Shown piece after piece: positions 1 to 5,565 of a stretch of DNA of 5,565 nucleotides. The stretch is taken from assembly GCA_002591705.1 (NCBI GenBank), contig PAAB01000024.1, forward strand, positions 5,078 through 10,642, in the 5' to 3' direction. Within the stretch, counting starts at the first letter, position 1, and the number at the start of each line of letters is the position of its first letter. The position numbers were made by a program, and so were the translations under genes. This DNA comes from Phycisphaerae bacterium (GTDB lineage Bacteria > Planctomycetota > Phycisphaerae > Phycisphaerales > SM1A02). Below the pieces are notes generated by a model. It was not told where the DNA came from and did not search any database. It saw only the letters and a list, made by a program, of their open reading frames with translations.

Positions 1-302
1 GACTGCCTCCCGCGGGACGGCTGGCGCGCATCGTGGTCCGCGATCCCAAGCACGACCGGGGGGAAGCAGATGCAACTCGAATCGCCACTCAGATAGCTGA
101 AATCGCGGGCCAGGACACCCGGGTCCGGGGCCCGGCCCCCTGCCCGATCGCCCGAATCGCGGATTCGTTCCGCTTCCAGGTCGAAGTGATCGCTCCCTCC
201 GCGTCCCGCCTGCAGACCATTCTGGGACACGCCAAGGATCGACTGCTCCTGGAGCCGGCGGCACGAATCGCCGTGGATGTGGATCCACAATCACTTCTCT
301 GA
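1..302 (+). CDS. priA: Primosomal protein N' (PriA helicase), C-terminal end only
   Basis: PriA is the 3'-5' DNA helicase that recognises stalled or repaired forks and reloads the replisome. Only the tail is present. The frame is open from position 3 and ends at TGA 300-302, giving about 99 residues of a protein usually over 700 aa long. It begins LPPAGRLARIVVRDPK, matching the segment of PriA after the helicase core ('PP...arivvrg'). It continues with VRGPAPCPIARIADSFRFQV, the family's 'v-GPaPapi-r--g-fR-q' signature, and ends in DVDPQSLL, which matches the near-universal DVDP(x)2-3 C-terminus of PriA. An internal GTG at 33 is not the start, because homology continues upstream of it. Codons are less C-ended than in sucA and sucB. 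The helicase motifs and zinc-binding cysteines lie outside the window, so completeness cannot be judged. The family call is strong because of the terminal motif. Confidence 0.9.
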   Translation, partial: LPPAGRLARIVVRDPKHDRGEADATRIATQIAEIAGQDTRVRGPAPCPIARIADSFRFQVEVIAPSASRLQTILGHAKDRLLLEPAARIAVDVDPQSLL

Positions 303-313
303 CTCCCGGCGGG

Positions 314-341
314 TTCATCTCCGACGAAACCTCGGTAGAAT
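314..341 (+). promoter_or_regulatory. Candidate sigma70-type promoter for sucAB
   Basis: In the 110-nt gap between priA and sucA, TAGAAT (336-341) matches the -10 consensus TATAAT at five of six bases. TTCATC (314-319) sits 16 nt upstream and is a weak -35 (three of six). Transcription from here would give a leader of about 65 nt before the sucA ATG. In such GC-rich DNA an AT-rich hexamer in the only intergenic gap is suggestive, but the -35 is poor and no experiment supports it. Confidence 0.3.
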
Positions 342-359
342 CGGGGCCTTCAGAGAATC

Positions 360-377
360 CTCGACAGCGGCGTCGAG
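360..377 (+). other. Short inverted repeat in the sucA leader
   Basis: CTCGAC (360-365) and GTCGAG (372-377) are perfect reverse complements around a 6-nt spacer, AGCGGC. The repeat lies about 35 nt before the sucA ATG, downstream of the candidate -10. It could be a leader hairpin, a small operator, or part of the priA 3' end. There is no T-tract after it, so it is not a classical intrinsic terminator. A 6-bp stem can occur by chance in GC-rich DNA. Confidence 0.2.
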
Positions 378-412
378 ATTCACCGACCGGCGTCCACACG
401 GCTGAAGCAACC

Positions 413-3235
413 ATGAGCGGTTCGACAACTCCTCCAGGTTCCCAGCTGCCGGGAGACGGCACCACCCCGTCCCTGAACGGTTGGAATGCGCCCTACGTCG
501 AACATCTCTACGAACAGTGGGCCGAGGATCCGACTTCGGTCGACCCGCAGTGGCATCCGTTCTTCGAAGGCTTCAAACTCGGCGCGGAACGCATGCCGGA
601 CCCGACCGACGACGACGGGGTCGTGCGACCGGCCCTGGGCGATGCATCGGTCAACCGACTGCAGGCGCAGGTCGACCAGCTGATCGAACGCCATCGCAAT
701 CTCGGACACCTGTCCTCCCACCTGAATCCGCTCGGACCGGCTCCCGCCCTCGCGCCGGAACTTGCCCTCGCTTCGGTCGGACTCGATGACGGCGACCTCG
801 ACACCCGGGTGGACGCGGGCACACTTCCCGTGGGGCCCGAACCCACCGTCCGCACCGTCCTCGATCACCTCCGGCAGAGCTGGTGCGGCCGACTGGGCGT
901 CGAGCTCTCCCACATCCGCGATCTCGAACAGCAGCGATGGCTGACGGAACGCATCGAACAGCTTCCGCTGTCTTCACCGCTCGACACCGAACTGCGGAAA
1001 CGGATCCTTCGTGAACTGGTGCAGGCCACCGGCCTCGAGCAGTTCCTGATGCGGCGCTACATCGGCAAGAAGTGGTTCAGCCTCGAAGGCAACGAATCCC
1101 TCATCCCGATGCTCAACGAACTCATCAACGCCGCCTCCAGCGGCGGCGCGGAGGAGGTCGCCTTCGGCATGGCCCACCGCGGACGCATCAACGTCCTGGT
1201 CAACATCCTGCAGAAGAGCTACGAACAGCTCTTCACGGAGTTCGAGGAGAGCTGGGCCGAGGACTTCATCCAGGGCGGCGGCGACGTCAAGTACCACCGT
1301 GGATACAGCAGCGACATCGTGACCGACACCGGCCACACCGTGCATCTGTCGATGGCCTCCAACCCCTCCCACCTGGAGTGGGGACACCCCGCGAGCCTCG
1401 GTCGCGTCCGGGCCAAGCAGCGACTCCGCAACGACGACGAACGTGACCGGTGCATCCCGGTGCTCATGCACGGCGACGCATCGCTGCCGGGACAGGGCAT
1501 CGTCCAGGAGACCTTCAACCTCTCCGAACTGCCGGGCTACACGGTGGGCGGCACCATCCACATCGTGATCAACAACCAGATCGGCTTCACCACGGAACCG
1601 ATCGACCTGTTCACCGGTTCCTACTGCACGGACATCGCCCGGGCGTACGACATTCCGGTCTTCCACGTCAACGGATTCGATCCGGACCTGTGCGTCCGCG
1701 TCATGCTGCTCGCCTTCGAGTTCCGCCAGCGCTACCAGCGCGATGTGGTCATCGACCTCTACGGCTACCGCAAGTACGGACACAACGAGACCGACGAACC
1801 CGCCTTCACCCAGCCGATCATGTACGAGGCCATCAAGCAGATGGTCCCGGTGGTGAAGCAGTACGCCGACTCGCTCCTGGCCGAAGGCGTCATCTCCGGC
1901 GACGAGTACGAATCGGCCCGCAGCCGCATCCAGAATCTCATGGACGAGTCGCAGGAACGGGTGCGCGAACGACCGGTCGAACCCGCCCCCCCCGCCTTCG
2001 ACGACCAGAGCGCCTGGGCCGGGTTCTCGGACTCCTACGACTGGACTCCGGTCGACACCTCCGTCTCCCGCGAGCGGCTCGACAAGGTGGCCCGGACGCT
2101 GGGATCCGTTCCGGAGGGATTCGTTCCCCACCGCAAGCTGGAGCGGCTGCTGCAACAGCGGGGCAACGCGATCGAACAGGACGAACCGATGGACTGGGCC
2201 ATGGGTGAACTGCTGGCCTACGGCACCCTGCTGGACGAAGGCACCAGCGTCCGACTGACCGGCGAGGATGTCATGCGGGGGACCTTCTCGCATCGCCACG
2301 CCGGGCTGTTCCACGCCGAAAGCGGCGAGGAGTACGTCGCCCTGAACCACATCCACGAATCGCAGGCCAGGATCTGCATCCACAACAGCCCCGTCACCGA
2401 GGGCGGCTGCATCGGATTCGAGTACGGCTATTCGCTGGGCGATCCCAACATGCTCGTGGTGTGGGAGGCCCAGTTCGGCGACTTCGCCAATGCGGGACAG
2501 GTCTTCTTCGATCAATTCATCGCCTCCGCCGCCCGCAAGTGGGCACGGTACAGCGGCCTGACCATGCTGCTTCCCCACGGCTACGAGGGGCAGGGACCCG
2601 AACACTCCTCCGCCCGACTCGAACGCTTCCTGCAGCTTTCGGCCAACGACAACATGGAGGTCGTGAATCCGACCACCCCGTCCCAGATCTTCCATCTGCT
2701 GCGACGGCAGATGCGACGCACGTTCCGCGTGCCCCTGATCATCTGCAGCCCCAAGAGCCTGCTCCGGCACCCCGCCGCCCGCTCACCGGTGGCGGAGTTC
2801 GAGCGGGGCGGCTTCCAGCACGTCATCGACGATCCCACGATCAAGGATCCCGGCTCCGTCGACCGGGTGCTGTTCTGCTCCGGCAAGGTCTACTACGACC
2901 TCATCGCCCATCGCGAGAAGGTCGAGGCCCGCCACGCCGCCATCGTCCGCGTCGAACAACTGCATCCCTTCCCCACCGAAGACATCCAGAAGATCCTTGC
3001 ACGCTACGATGGAGTGGAGAAGATCACCTGGGTGCAGGAGGAGCCGCGGAACATGGGCGCCTGGACGTACATGAACGAACAGTTCACCGAACGATTCGGT
3101 ACCACCCTGCGGTACGTCGGCCGACCGGACAACGATTCACCGGCCGTCGCCTCCACGAAGATGCATGCCTCCGAGCAGTACCAGCTCGTGGTGGAGGCCA
3201 TCGGCATCGACCCTGCGATCAACACCAGCCCCTGA
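413..3235 (+). CDS. sucA: 2-oxoglutarate dehydrogenase E1 component (SucA/OdhA)
   Basis: This is the thiamine diphosphate enzyme that decarboxylates 2-oxoglutarate and succinylates the E2 lipoyl group in the cytosolic TCA-cycle complex. At 940 aa it has the usual E1o length. Residues 25-54 form the short N-terminal E1o segment (YEQWAEDP..VD..W..FF). Next come GMAHRGR (252-258, His255), NPSHLE (317-322), and the ThDP/Mg site GDAS (354-357) with NNQ (387-389). YGHNETDEP follows at 455-463. The transketolase-like pyrimidine domain contains RGTFSHRHA, EAQFGDFAN (685-693) and HGYEGQGPEHSSARLER (722-738). The C-terminal domain contains SPKSLLRHP and CSGKVYYDL. It has no fused acyltransferase domain of the actinobacterial KGD type. 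The ATG at 413 is chosen because no other ATG, GTG or TTG lies in frame back to priA and the N-terminal motif follows directly. No clear Shine-Dalgarno is seen. Several invariant positions carry variants (see findings). Family assignment is essentially certain. Confidence 0.98.
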   Translation: MSGSTTPPGSQLPGDGTTPSLNGWNAPYVEHLYEQWAEDPTSVDPQWHPFFEGFKLGAERMPDPTDDDGVVRPALGDASVNRLQAQVDQLIERHRNLGHLSSHLNPLGPAPALAPELALASVGLDDGDLDTRVDAGTLPVGPEPTVRTVLDHLRQSWCGRLGVELSHIRDLEQQRWLTERIEQLPLSSPLDTELRKRILRELVQATGLEQFLMRRYIGKKWFSLEGNESLIPMLNELINAASSGGAEEVAFGMAHRGRINVLVNILQKSYEQLFTEFEESWAEDFIQGGGDVKYHRGYSSDIVTDTGHTVHLSMASNPSHLEWGHPASLGRVRAKQRLRNDDERDRCIPVLMHGDASLPGQGIVQETFNLSELPGYTVGGTIHIVINNQIGFTTEPIDLFTGSYCTDIARAYDIPVFHVNGFDPDLCVRVMLLAFEFRQRYQRDVVIDLYGYRKYGHNETDEPAFTQPIMYEAIKQMVPVVKQYADSLLAEGVISGDEYESARSRIQNLMDESQERVRERPVEPAPPAFDDQSAWAGFSDSYDWTPVDTSVSRERLDKVARTLGSVPEGFVPHRKLERLLQQRGNAIEQDEPMDWAMGELLAYGTLLDEGTSVRLTGEDVMRGTFSHRHAGLFHAESGEEYVALNHIHESQARICIHNSPVTEGGCIGFEYGYSLGDPNMLVVWEAQFGDFANAGQVFFDQFIASAARKWARYSGLTMLLPHGYEGQGPEHSSARLERFLQLSANDNMEVVNPTTPSQIFHLLRRQMRRTFRVPLIICSPKSLLRHPAARSPVAEFERGGFQHVIDDPTIKDPGSVDRVLFCSGKVYYDLIAHREKVEARHAAIVRVEQLHPFPTEDIQKILARYDGVEKITWVQEEPRNMGAWTYMNEQFTERFGTTLRYVGRPDNDSPAVASTKMHASEQYQLVVEAIGIDPAINTSP

Positions 3236-3238
3236 CCC

Positions 3239-3242
3239 GGAG
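3239..3242 (+). promoter_or_regulatory. Weak ribosome binding site for sucB
   Basis: GGAG lies 11 nt before the sucB ATG, within the 18-nt gap after the sucA stop. It is the only purine-rich SD-like stretch in that gap, and its spacing is a little long. Translational coupling to sucA, whose stop is very close, may matter as much. Confidence 0.4.
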
Positions 3243-3253
3243 CCCCCCGTCCC

Positions 3254-4489
3254 ATGGCCGTTGAAATCGTCATCCCCAGCCTCGGCGAATCGATCACCGA
3301 AGTCCGACTCGGACAGTGGCATCGCGCCGAAGGCGACTGGGTCGAGAAGGATGAAATCCTCGTCGAGATCGAGTCCGACAAGGTGACGCAGGAGTTCCCC
3401 TCCCCGGCCGCCGGTGTCCTGCACGTCACCGAGCAGGAAGGCACGGACCTTCCGGTCGGTGCCGTCATCGGAACCGTGGACACCGAAGCGGAACGGCCGG
3501 CCCAGTCGGAACCCGCCCCCGCCGCCCCCGCCGCGTCTTCGACTCCCGCGGCCGAACCGATCTCCACCCCCGCCGCCCGGGTCGAGGATGCCACCGAGGC
3601 GGCCTCTCCGGTCCGCGTCACCCCGCTGGCCCGCAAGGTCGCCGAAGACCGCGGAGTGGACATCGCATCGGTTCCCGGCACCGGACTGCACGGCAAGATC
3701 ACCAAGTCCGACGTCCTGTCGGCCACCAACGTCCCCGCCCCGGCCGAACCCATCATCGCCGGAGGCGACGGCATTCTGCAGCGGGGCGAACGTCGAACCC
3801 GAATGACGAAGCTGCGGCAGCGCATCGCCGAGCGGCTCGTGCACGCCCAGCGCACCGCCGCCATGCTGACCACCTTCAACGAGGCGGACATGTCGCACGT
3901 CATCGCACTGCGGAACGCCCACAAGGAGGAGTTCAACGACCGCTTCGGAGTGAAGCTCGGATTCATGTCGTTCTTCATCCGGGCCGCGGTCTCGGCCCTG
4001 CACAAGTATCCGCTGGTGAACGCCTTCATCGAGGGCGACGAGGTCGTCGAACACGACTACGTCGACATGTCGGTGGCCGTCGGAACCGACAAGGGGCTCG
4101 TCGTTCCCGTGATCCGCAATGCGGATCGCCGGTCCTTCTCCGAGATCGAGACCACGATCATGGATCTCGCCGGCAAGGCACGGGAAGGGCGACTCGGGAT
4201 CGACGACATGACCGGCGGCACCTTCACGATCTCCAACGGCGGCGTCTACGGGTCGATGATGTCCACGCCGATCCTGAATCCCCCCCAGTCCGGCATCCTC
4301 GGACTGCACCGCATCCAGAACCGCCCGATCGAGGATCCGGACAATCCCGGACAGATCGCCCTGCGTCCCATGATGTACCTGGCCCTCAGCTACGACCACC
4401 GCATCGTGGACGGCGCCGAGGCGGTCGGCTTCCTCGTGCATCTGAAGCAGTGCATCGAGCACCCCGAGCGACTGCTGCTGGACATGTGA
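3254..4489 (+). CDS. sucB: 2-oxoglutarate dehydrogenase E2, dihydrolipoyl succinyltransferase
   Basis: SucB is the core of the 2-oxoglutarate dehydrogenase complex. It accepts the succinyl group from E1 on its lipoyl arm and transfers it to CoA. There is one lipoyl domain (residues ~2-77), with Lys43 in ESDKV as the lipoylation site. A flexible Ala/Pro-rich linker (~78-121) follows, then the E3/E1-binding domain (~122-155, [15 protein letters not shown]...GTGLHGKI). After a second linker, the catalytic domain (~178-411) contains [30 protein letters not shown] and [10 protein letters not shown]. The active-site HRIVDG (382-387) supplies His382 and Asp386. At 411 aa it matches single-lipoyl SucB proteins. 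The [10 protein letters not shown] and LGFMSFF motifs favour the succinyl-specific type over acetyl or branched-chain E2s. It lies 18 nt after sucA and is almost surely cotranscribed. The E3 gene (lpd) does not follow it. Confidence 0.97.
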   Translation: MAVEIVIPSLGESITEVRLGQWHRAEGDWVEKDEILVEIESDKVTQEFPSPAAGVLHVTEQEGTDLPVGAVIGTVDTEAERPAQSEPAPAAPAASSTPAAEPISTPAARVEDATEAASPVRVTPLARKVAEDRGVDIASVPGTGLHGKITKSDVLSATNVPAPAEPIIAGGDGILQRGERRTRMTKLRQRIAERLVHAQRTAAMLTTFNEADMSHVIALRNAHKEEFNDRFGVKLGFMSFFIRAAVSALHKYPLVNAFIEGDEVVEHDYVDMSVAVGTDKGLVVPVIRNADRRSFSEIETTIMDLAGKAREGRLGIDDMTGGTFTISNGGVYGSMMSTPILNPPQSGILGLHRIQNRPIEDPDNPGQIALRPMMYLALSYDHRIVDGAEAVGFLVHLKQCIEHPERLLLDM

Positions 4490-4507
4490 TCGGTCAGGAG
4501 CCGATCG
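4487..4507. terminator. Stem-loop across two convergent stop codons, possible bidirectional terminator
   Basis: GATCGG (4488-4493) pairs with CCGATC (4501-4506) around the 7-nt loop TCAGGAG, and a T-G wobble at 4487/4507 can extend the stem. The sucB TGA (4487-4489) lies in the left arm. The stop of the opposite gene (TCA on the plus strand, 4494-4496) lies in the loop. The position between two convergent genes fits a shared terminator or a 3'-end stabiliser. The stem is short and neither side has a T-tract, so intrinsic termination is uncertain. Confidence 0.3.
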
Positions 4508-4811
4508 GTTCCTCGATCATCGCCAGCACCAGCATCAACACCACGTATCCGGCGAAGAAGAGCATCTGCAGCGTGCCGACTACGACACCGATGATGCTGC
4601 AGACCAGTCCACCGGTGATCATGCCCTCGCCATCGTGGTGCGGATTCGCCGCCAGATCCCGCCGTCCCTTGCGGGCGTAGAGAATGCCCATGATCCCCAG
4701 CACGAGGCCGACCACGAAGCACCCGCCGAGCACCAGGCTCAGAATGCCCAGCACCAGACAGGCCGTGGCGTTCGGGGTCGGAACCCGCATGGACGGCGTC
4801 GGTTGTTCCAC
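4494..4811 (-). CDS. Small membrane protein, probably DUF4190-like
   Basis: This 105-aa protein of unknown function has a short polar N-terminus (1-13). A long hydrophobic, Gly-rich stretch (~15-46, ACLVLGILSLVLGG...) follows, then a charged loop (~47-62, ARKGRRDLAANPHHDGEG). Further hydrophobic segments (~64-84 and ~86-99) complete two to four membrane passes. The pattern of a hydrophobic 'lGilslvlg' hairpin, a basic loop, then 'G.itGglvcsiiGvv' resembles DUF4190-type proteins. It starts with GTG at 4811-4809, supported by AGGA seven nt upstream. An ATG at codon 8 (4790-4788) is the alternative, but it lacks such a site. Cys18, Cys31 and Cys71 all lie in membrane segments. It is convergent with sucB (4-nt gap) and divergent from rsmH, so its own promoter must overlap the rsmH start region. 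No function should be inferred from the neighbours. The coding call is good, the family call moderate. Confidence 0.75.
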   Translation of the reverse strand: MEQPTPSMRVPTPNATACLVLGILSLVLGGCFVVGLVLGIMGILYARKGRRDLAANPHHDGEGMITGGLVCSIIGVVVGTLQMLFFAGYVVLMLVLAMIEEPIGS

Positions 4812-4831
4812 CCCCGTATCCTACTAACGTC
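4812..4831. promoter_or_regulatory. Twenty-nt divergent start region between the DUF4190-like gene and rsmH
   Basis: These 20 nt separate two divergent start codons. TCCT (4819-4822), read on the minus strand as AGGA, is a well-placed Shine-Dalgarno for the leftward gene. The same bases, as TATCCT (4817-4822) on the plus strand, are a four-of-six match to a -10 box ending 9 nt before the rsmH ATG. That would imply a nearly leaderless rsmH transcript, but no -35 is visible. rsmH itself has no Shine-Dalgarno. The RBS reading is fairly good; the promoter reading is weak. Confidence 0.35.
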
Positions 4832-5565
4832 ATGACGGATCCCAGACACATTCCCGTCCTCCTCGATGAGTGCATGGACCTGCTCGCACCGTCTCCCGGT
4901 CAGGTGGCCGTCGACTGCACGGCCGGCCGGGGTGGTCACGCCGAAGCCCTGGCCGGGGTGCTGGGACCCGAAGGAACGCTGGTGCTGCTGGACCTTGACG
5001 AGAGCAATCTGCAGGCGGCACGGCAGCGGGTCGAGGCGGCGGACACGGGCGTCACGATCCACGCGATCCACGGCAGCTTCGGACTCGTCCATCGCACCCT
5101 CGAAGACCTGGACGTTCGTGCGGATCTGGTGCTGGCCGATCTCGGTTTTGCCTCCACCCAGATGGACAATCCGGATCGGGGGATGAGTTTCAGCCACGAC
5201 GGACCACTGGACATGCGTTTCGACACCAGTAGCGGCCGTTCCGCCGCCGATCTGGTGGCCACCACCTCGGAGGCGGAACTTGCGGACATCATCCACAGCC
5301 TGGGCGAGGAGCCTCTGGCCCGGCGGATCGCGCAAAAAGTTGTACGGGCCCGGGATGAGCAACCGATTGAAACTACGGGTCAATTGACGCGAATTGTTCG
5401 CGAAGCCTACGGTCGCCGGGCGGCGACATCACGAATGGAACCTGCGACCAGAACCTTCATGGCTCTTCGGATCGCGGTAAACGATGAACTGGTGGCTCTG
5501 GATGCCCTCCTGGCCGCCATCACCCACGGGGCGGAGGCCGCAACCTCCGGTGGATGGCTCAGCCA
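4832..5565 (+). CDS. rsmH: 16S rRNA (cytosine1402-N4)-methyltransferase RsmH (MraW), 3' truncated by window
   Basis: RsmH is the SAM-dependent enzyme that N4-methylates C1402 in the decoding centre of 16S rRNA. The frame runs from ATG 4832 to the window edge without a stop: 244 codons of the usual ~300-315. The N-terminus HIPVLLDECMDLL matches the family's 'H.PVLl.E'. The SAM site is VDCTAGRGGHA (27-37), with acidic Asp54 in LVLLDLD. HGSFG (80-84) is followed by DLGFASTQMD (103-112), the counterpart of DLGvSS-QLD, then RGMSFSHDGPLDMRFD (116-131), GEEPLARRIA, and PATRTF (204-209) with ALRIAVNDEL, all in family order. Family homology starts at residue 6, fixing the ATG. Codons around 5320-5490 are less C-ended and more AT-rich than in sucAB. 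mraZ is not directly upstream, as it is in many dcw clusters. The end of the gene and what follows cannot be seen. Confidence 0.95.
   Translation, partial: MTDPRHIPVLLDECMDLLAPSPGQVAVDCTAGRGGHAEALAGVLGPEGTLVLLDLDESNLQAARQRVEAADTGVTIHAIHGSFGLVHRTLEDLDVRADLVLADLGFASTQMDNPDRGMSFSHDGPLDMRFDTSSGRSAADLVATTSEAELADIIHSLGEEPLARRIAQKVVRARDEQPIETTGQLTRIVREAYGRRAATSRMEPATRTFMALRIAVNDELVALDALLAAITHGAEAATSGGWLS

Noticed and set aside
33..302. Independent 89-aa small gene starting at GTG 33
   Set aside because: PriA-like sequence continues in the same frame upstream to position 3, so this is the truncated tail of priA and not a separate gene.
380..913. 177-codon minus-strand frame opposite the 5' end of sucA
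   Set aside because: It is a shadow of the sucA N-terminal region and has no recognisable motif or upstream signal.
974..2770. 598-codon open frame on the minus strand opposite sucA
   Set aside because: It lies wholly within sucA, a certain gene. Its translation is rich in G, V, D, E, H and L runs, as expected from the complement of C-ended high-GC codons, and shows no recognisable domain.
2461..3264. 267-codon plus-strand frame overlapping the end of sucA
   Set aside because: Its Arg/Pro/His-rich translation is the typical +1 shadow of a GC-rich gene, inside the conserved E1o C-terminal half.
3510..3580. Repetitive GCC/CCC-rich stretch in sucB, considered as a simple repeat
   Set aside because: It encodes the expected Ala/Pro flexible linker between the lipoyl and E3-binding domains, so it needs no separate explanation.
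3137..4462. 441-codon open frame on the minus strand opposite sucB, and a second overlapping minus frame at 3004-4029
   Set aside because: Both are mirror frames of sucB with low-complexity Gly/Arg/Asp or Ser/Arg composition. No family motif is visible and no start-region signal supports them.
4739..5383. 214-codon minus-strand frame opposite rsmH, running into the small membrane protein gene
   Set aside because: It overlaps the clearly conserved RsmH sequence and shares DNA with the better-supported 4494-4811 gene in another frame. No motif was found.

Overview
The window is ordinary, GC-rich bacterial chromosome (roughly two thirds G+C by eye). It holds five protein-coding genes, two of them cut by the window edges. 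No RNA genes, mobile elements, CRISPR arrays or long repeats are visible. The organism is probably a planctomycete-like bacterium, perhaps of the Phycisphaerae. That placement is an inference from the high GC, the scarcity of Shine-Dalgarno sequences, the style of the E1o and RsmH motifs, and the unusual gene neighbourhood. It has not been tested by phylogeny.

Layout. Positions 1-302 (+) are the last ~99 codons of priA, the primosomal replication-restart helicase. A 110-nt gap (303-412) has one plausible -10 box and a small inverted repeat, and probably carries the promoter of the next operon. Positions 413-3235 (+) are sucA, the E1 component of the 2-oxoglutarate dehydrogenase complex (940 aa). 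Eighteen nt later comes sucB (3254-4489, +), the lipoyl-bearing E2 succinyltransferase (411 aa). Convergent with sucB and only 4 nt from it is a small membrane protein gene on the minus strand (4494-4811), probably of the DUF4190 type. A short stem-loop spans both stop codons. Only 20 nt separate the start of that gene from the divergent rsmH (4832 to the window end, +), the 16S rRNA C1402 N4-methyltransferase, truncated at its 3' end.

How they work together. SucA decarboxylates 2-oxoglutarate on thiamine diphosphate and passes the succinyl group to the lipoyl arm of SucB. SucB then makes succinyl-CoA, so the pair is the committed oxidative step of the TCA cycle. The E3 subunit (lpd) and sucCD are not beside them, so E3 must be supplied from elsewhere, possibly shared with pyruvate dehydrogenase. 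priA, the small membrane protein and rsmH have no evident functional tie to sucAB.

I looked for an undescribed system and did not find one. The long antisense reading frames are high-GC shadows of sucA and sucB. The points worth a second look are modest: variant residues in otherwise invariant E1o and RsmH motifs, the stem-loop shared by two convergent stop codons, the very compact divergent start region at rsmH, and the location of rsmH without mraZ beside it.
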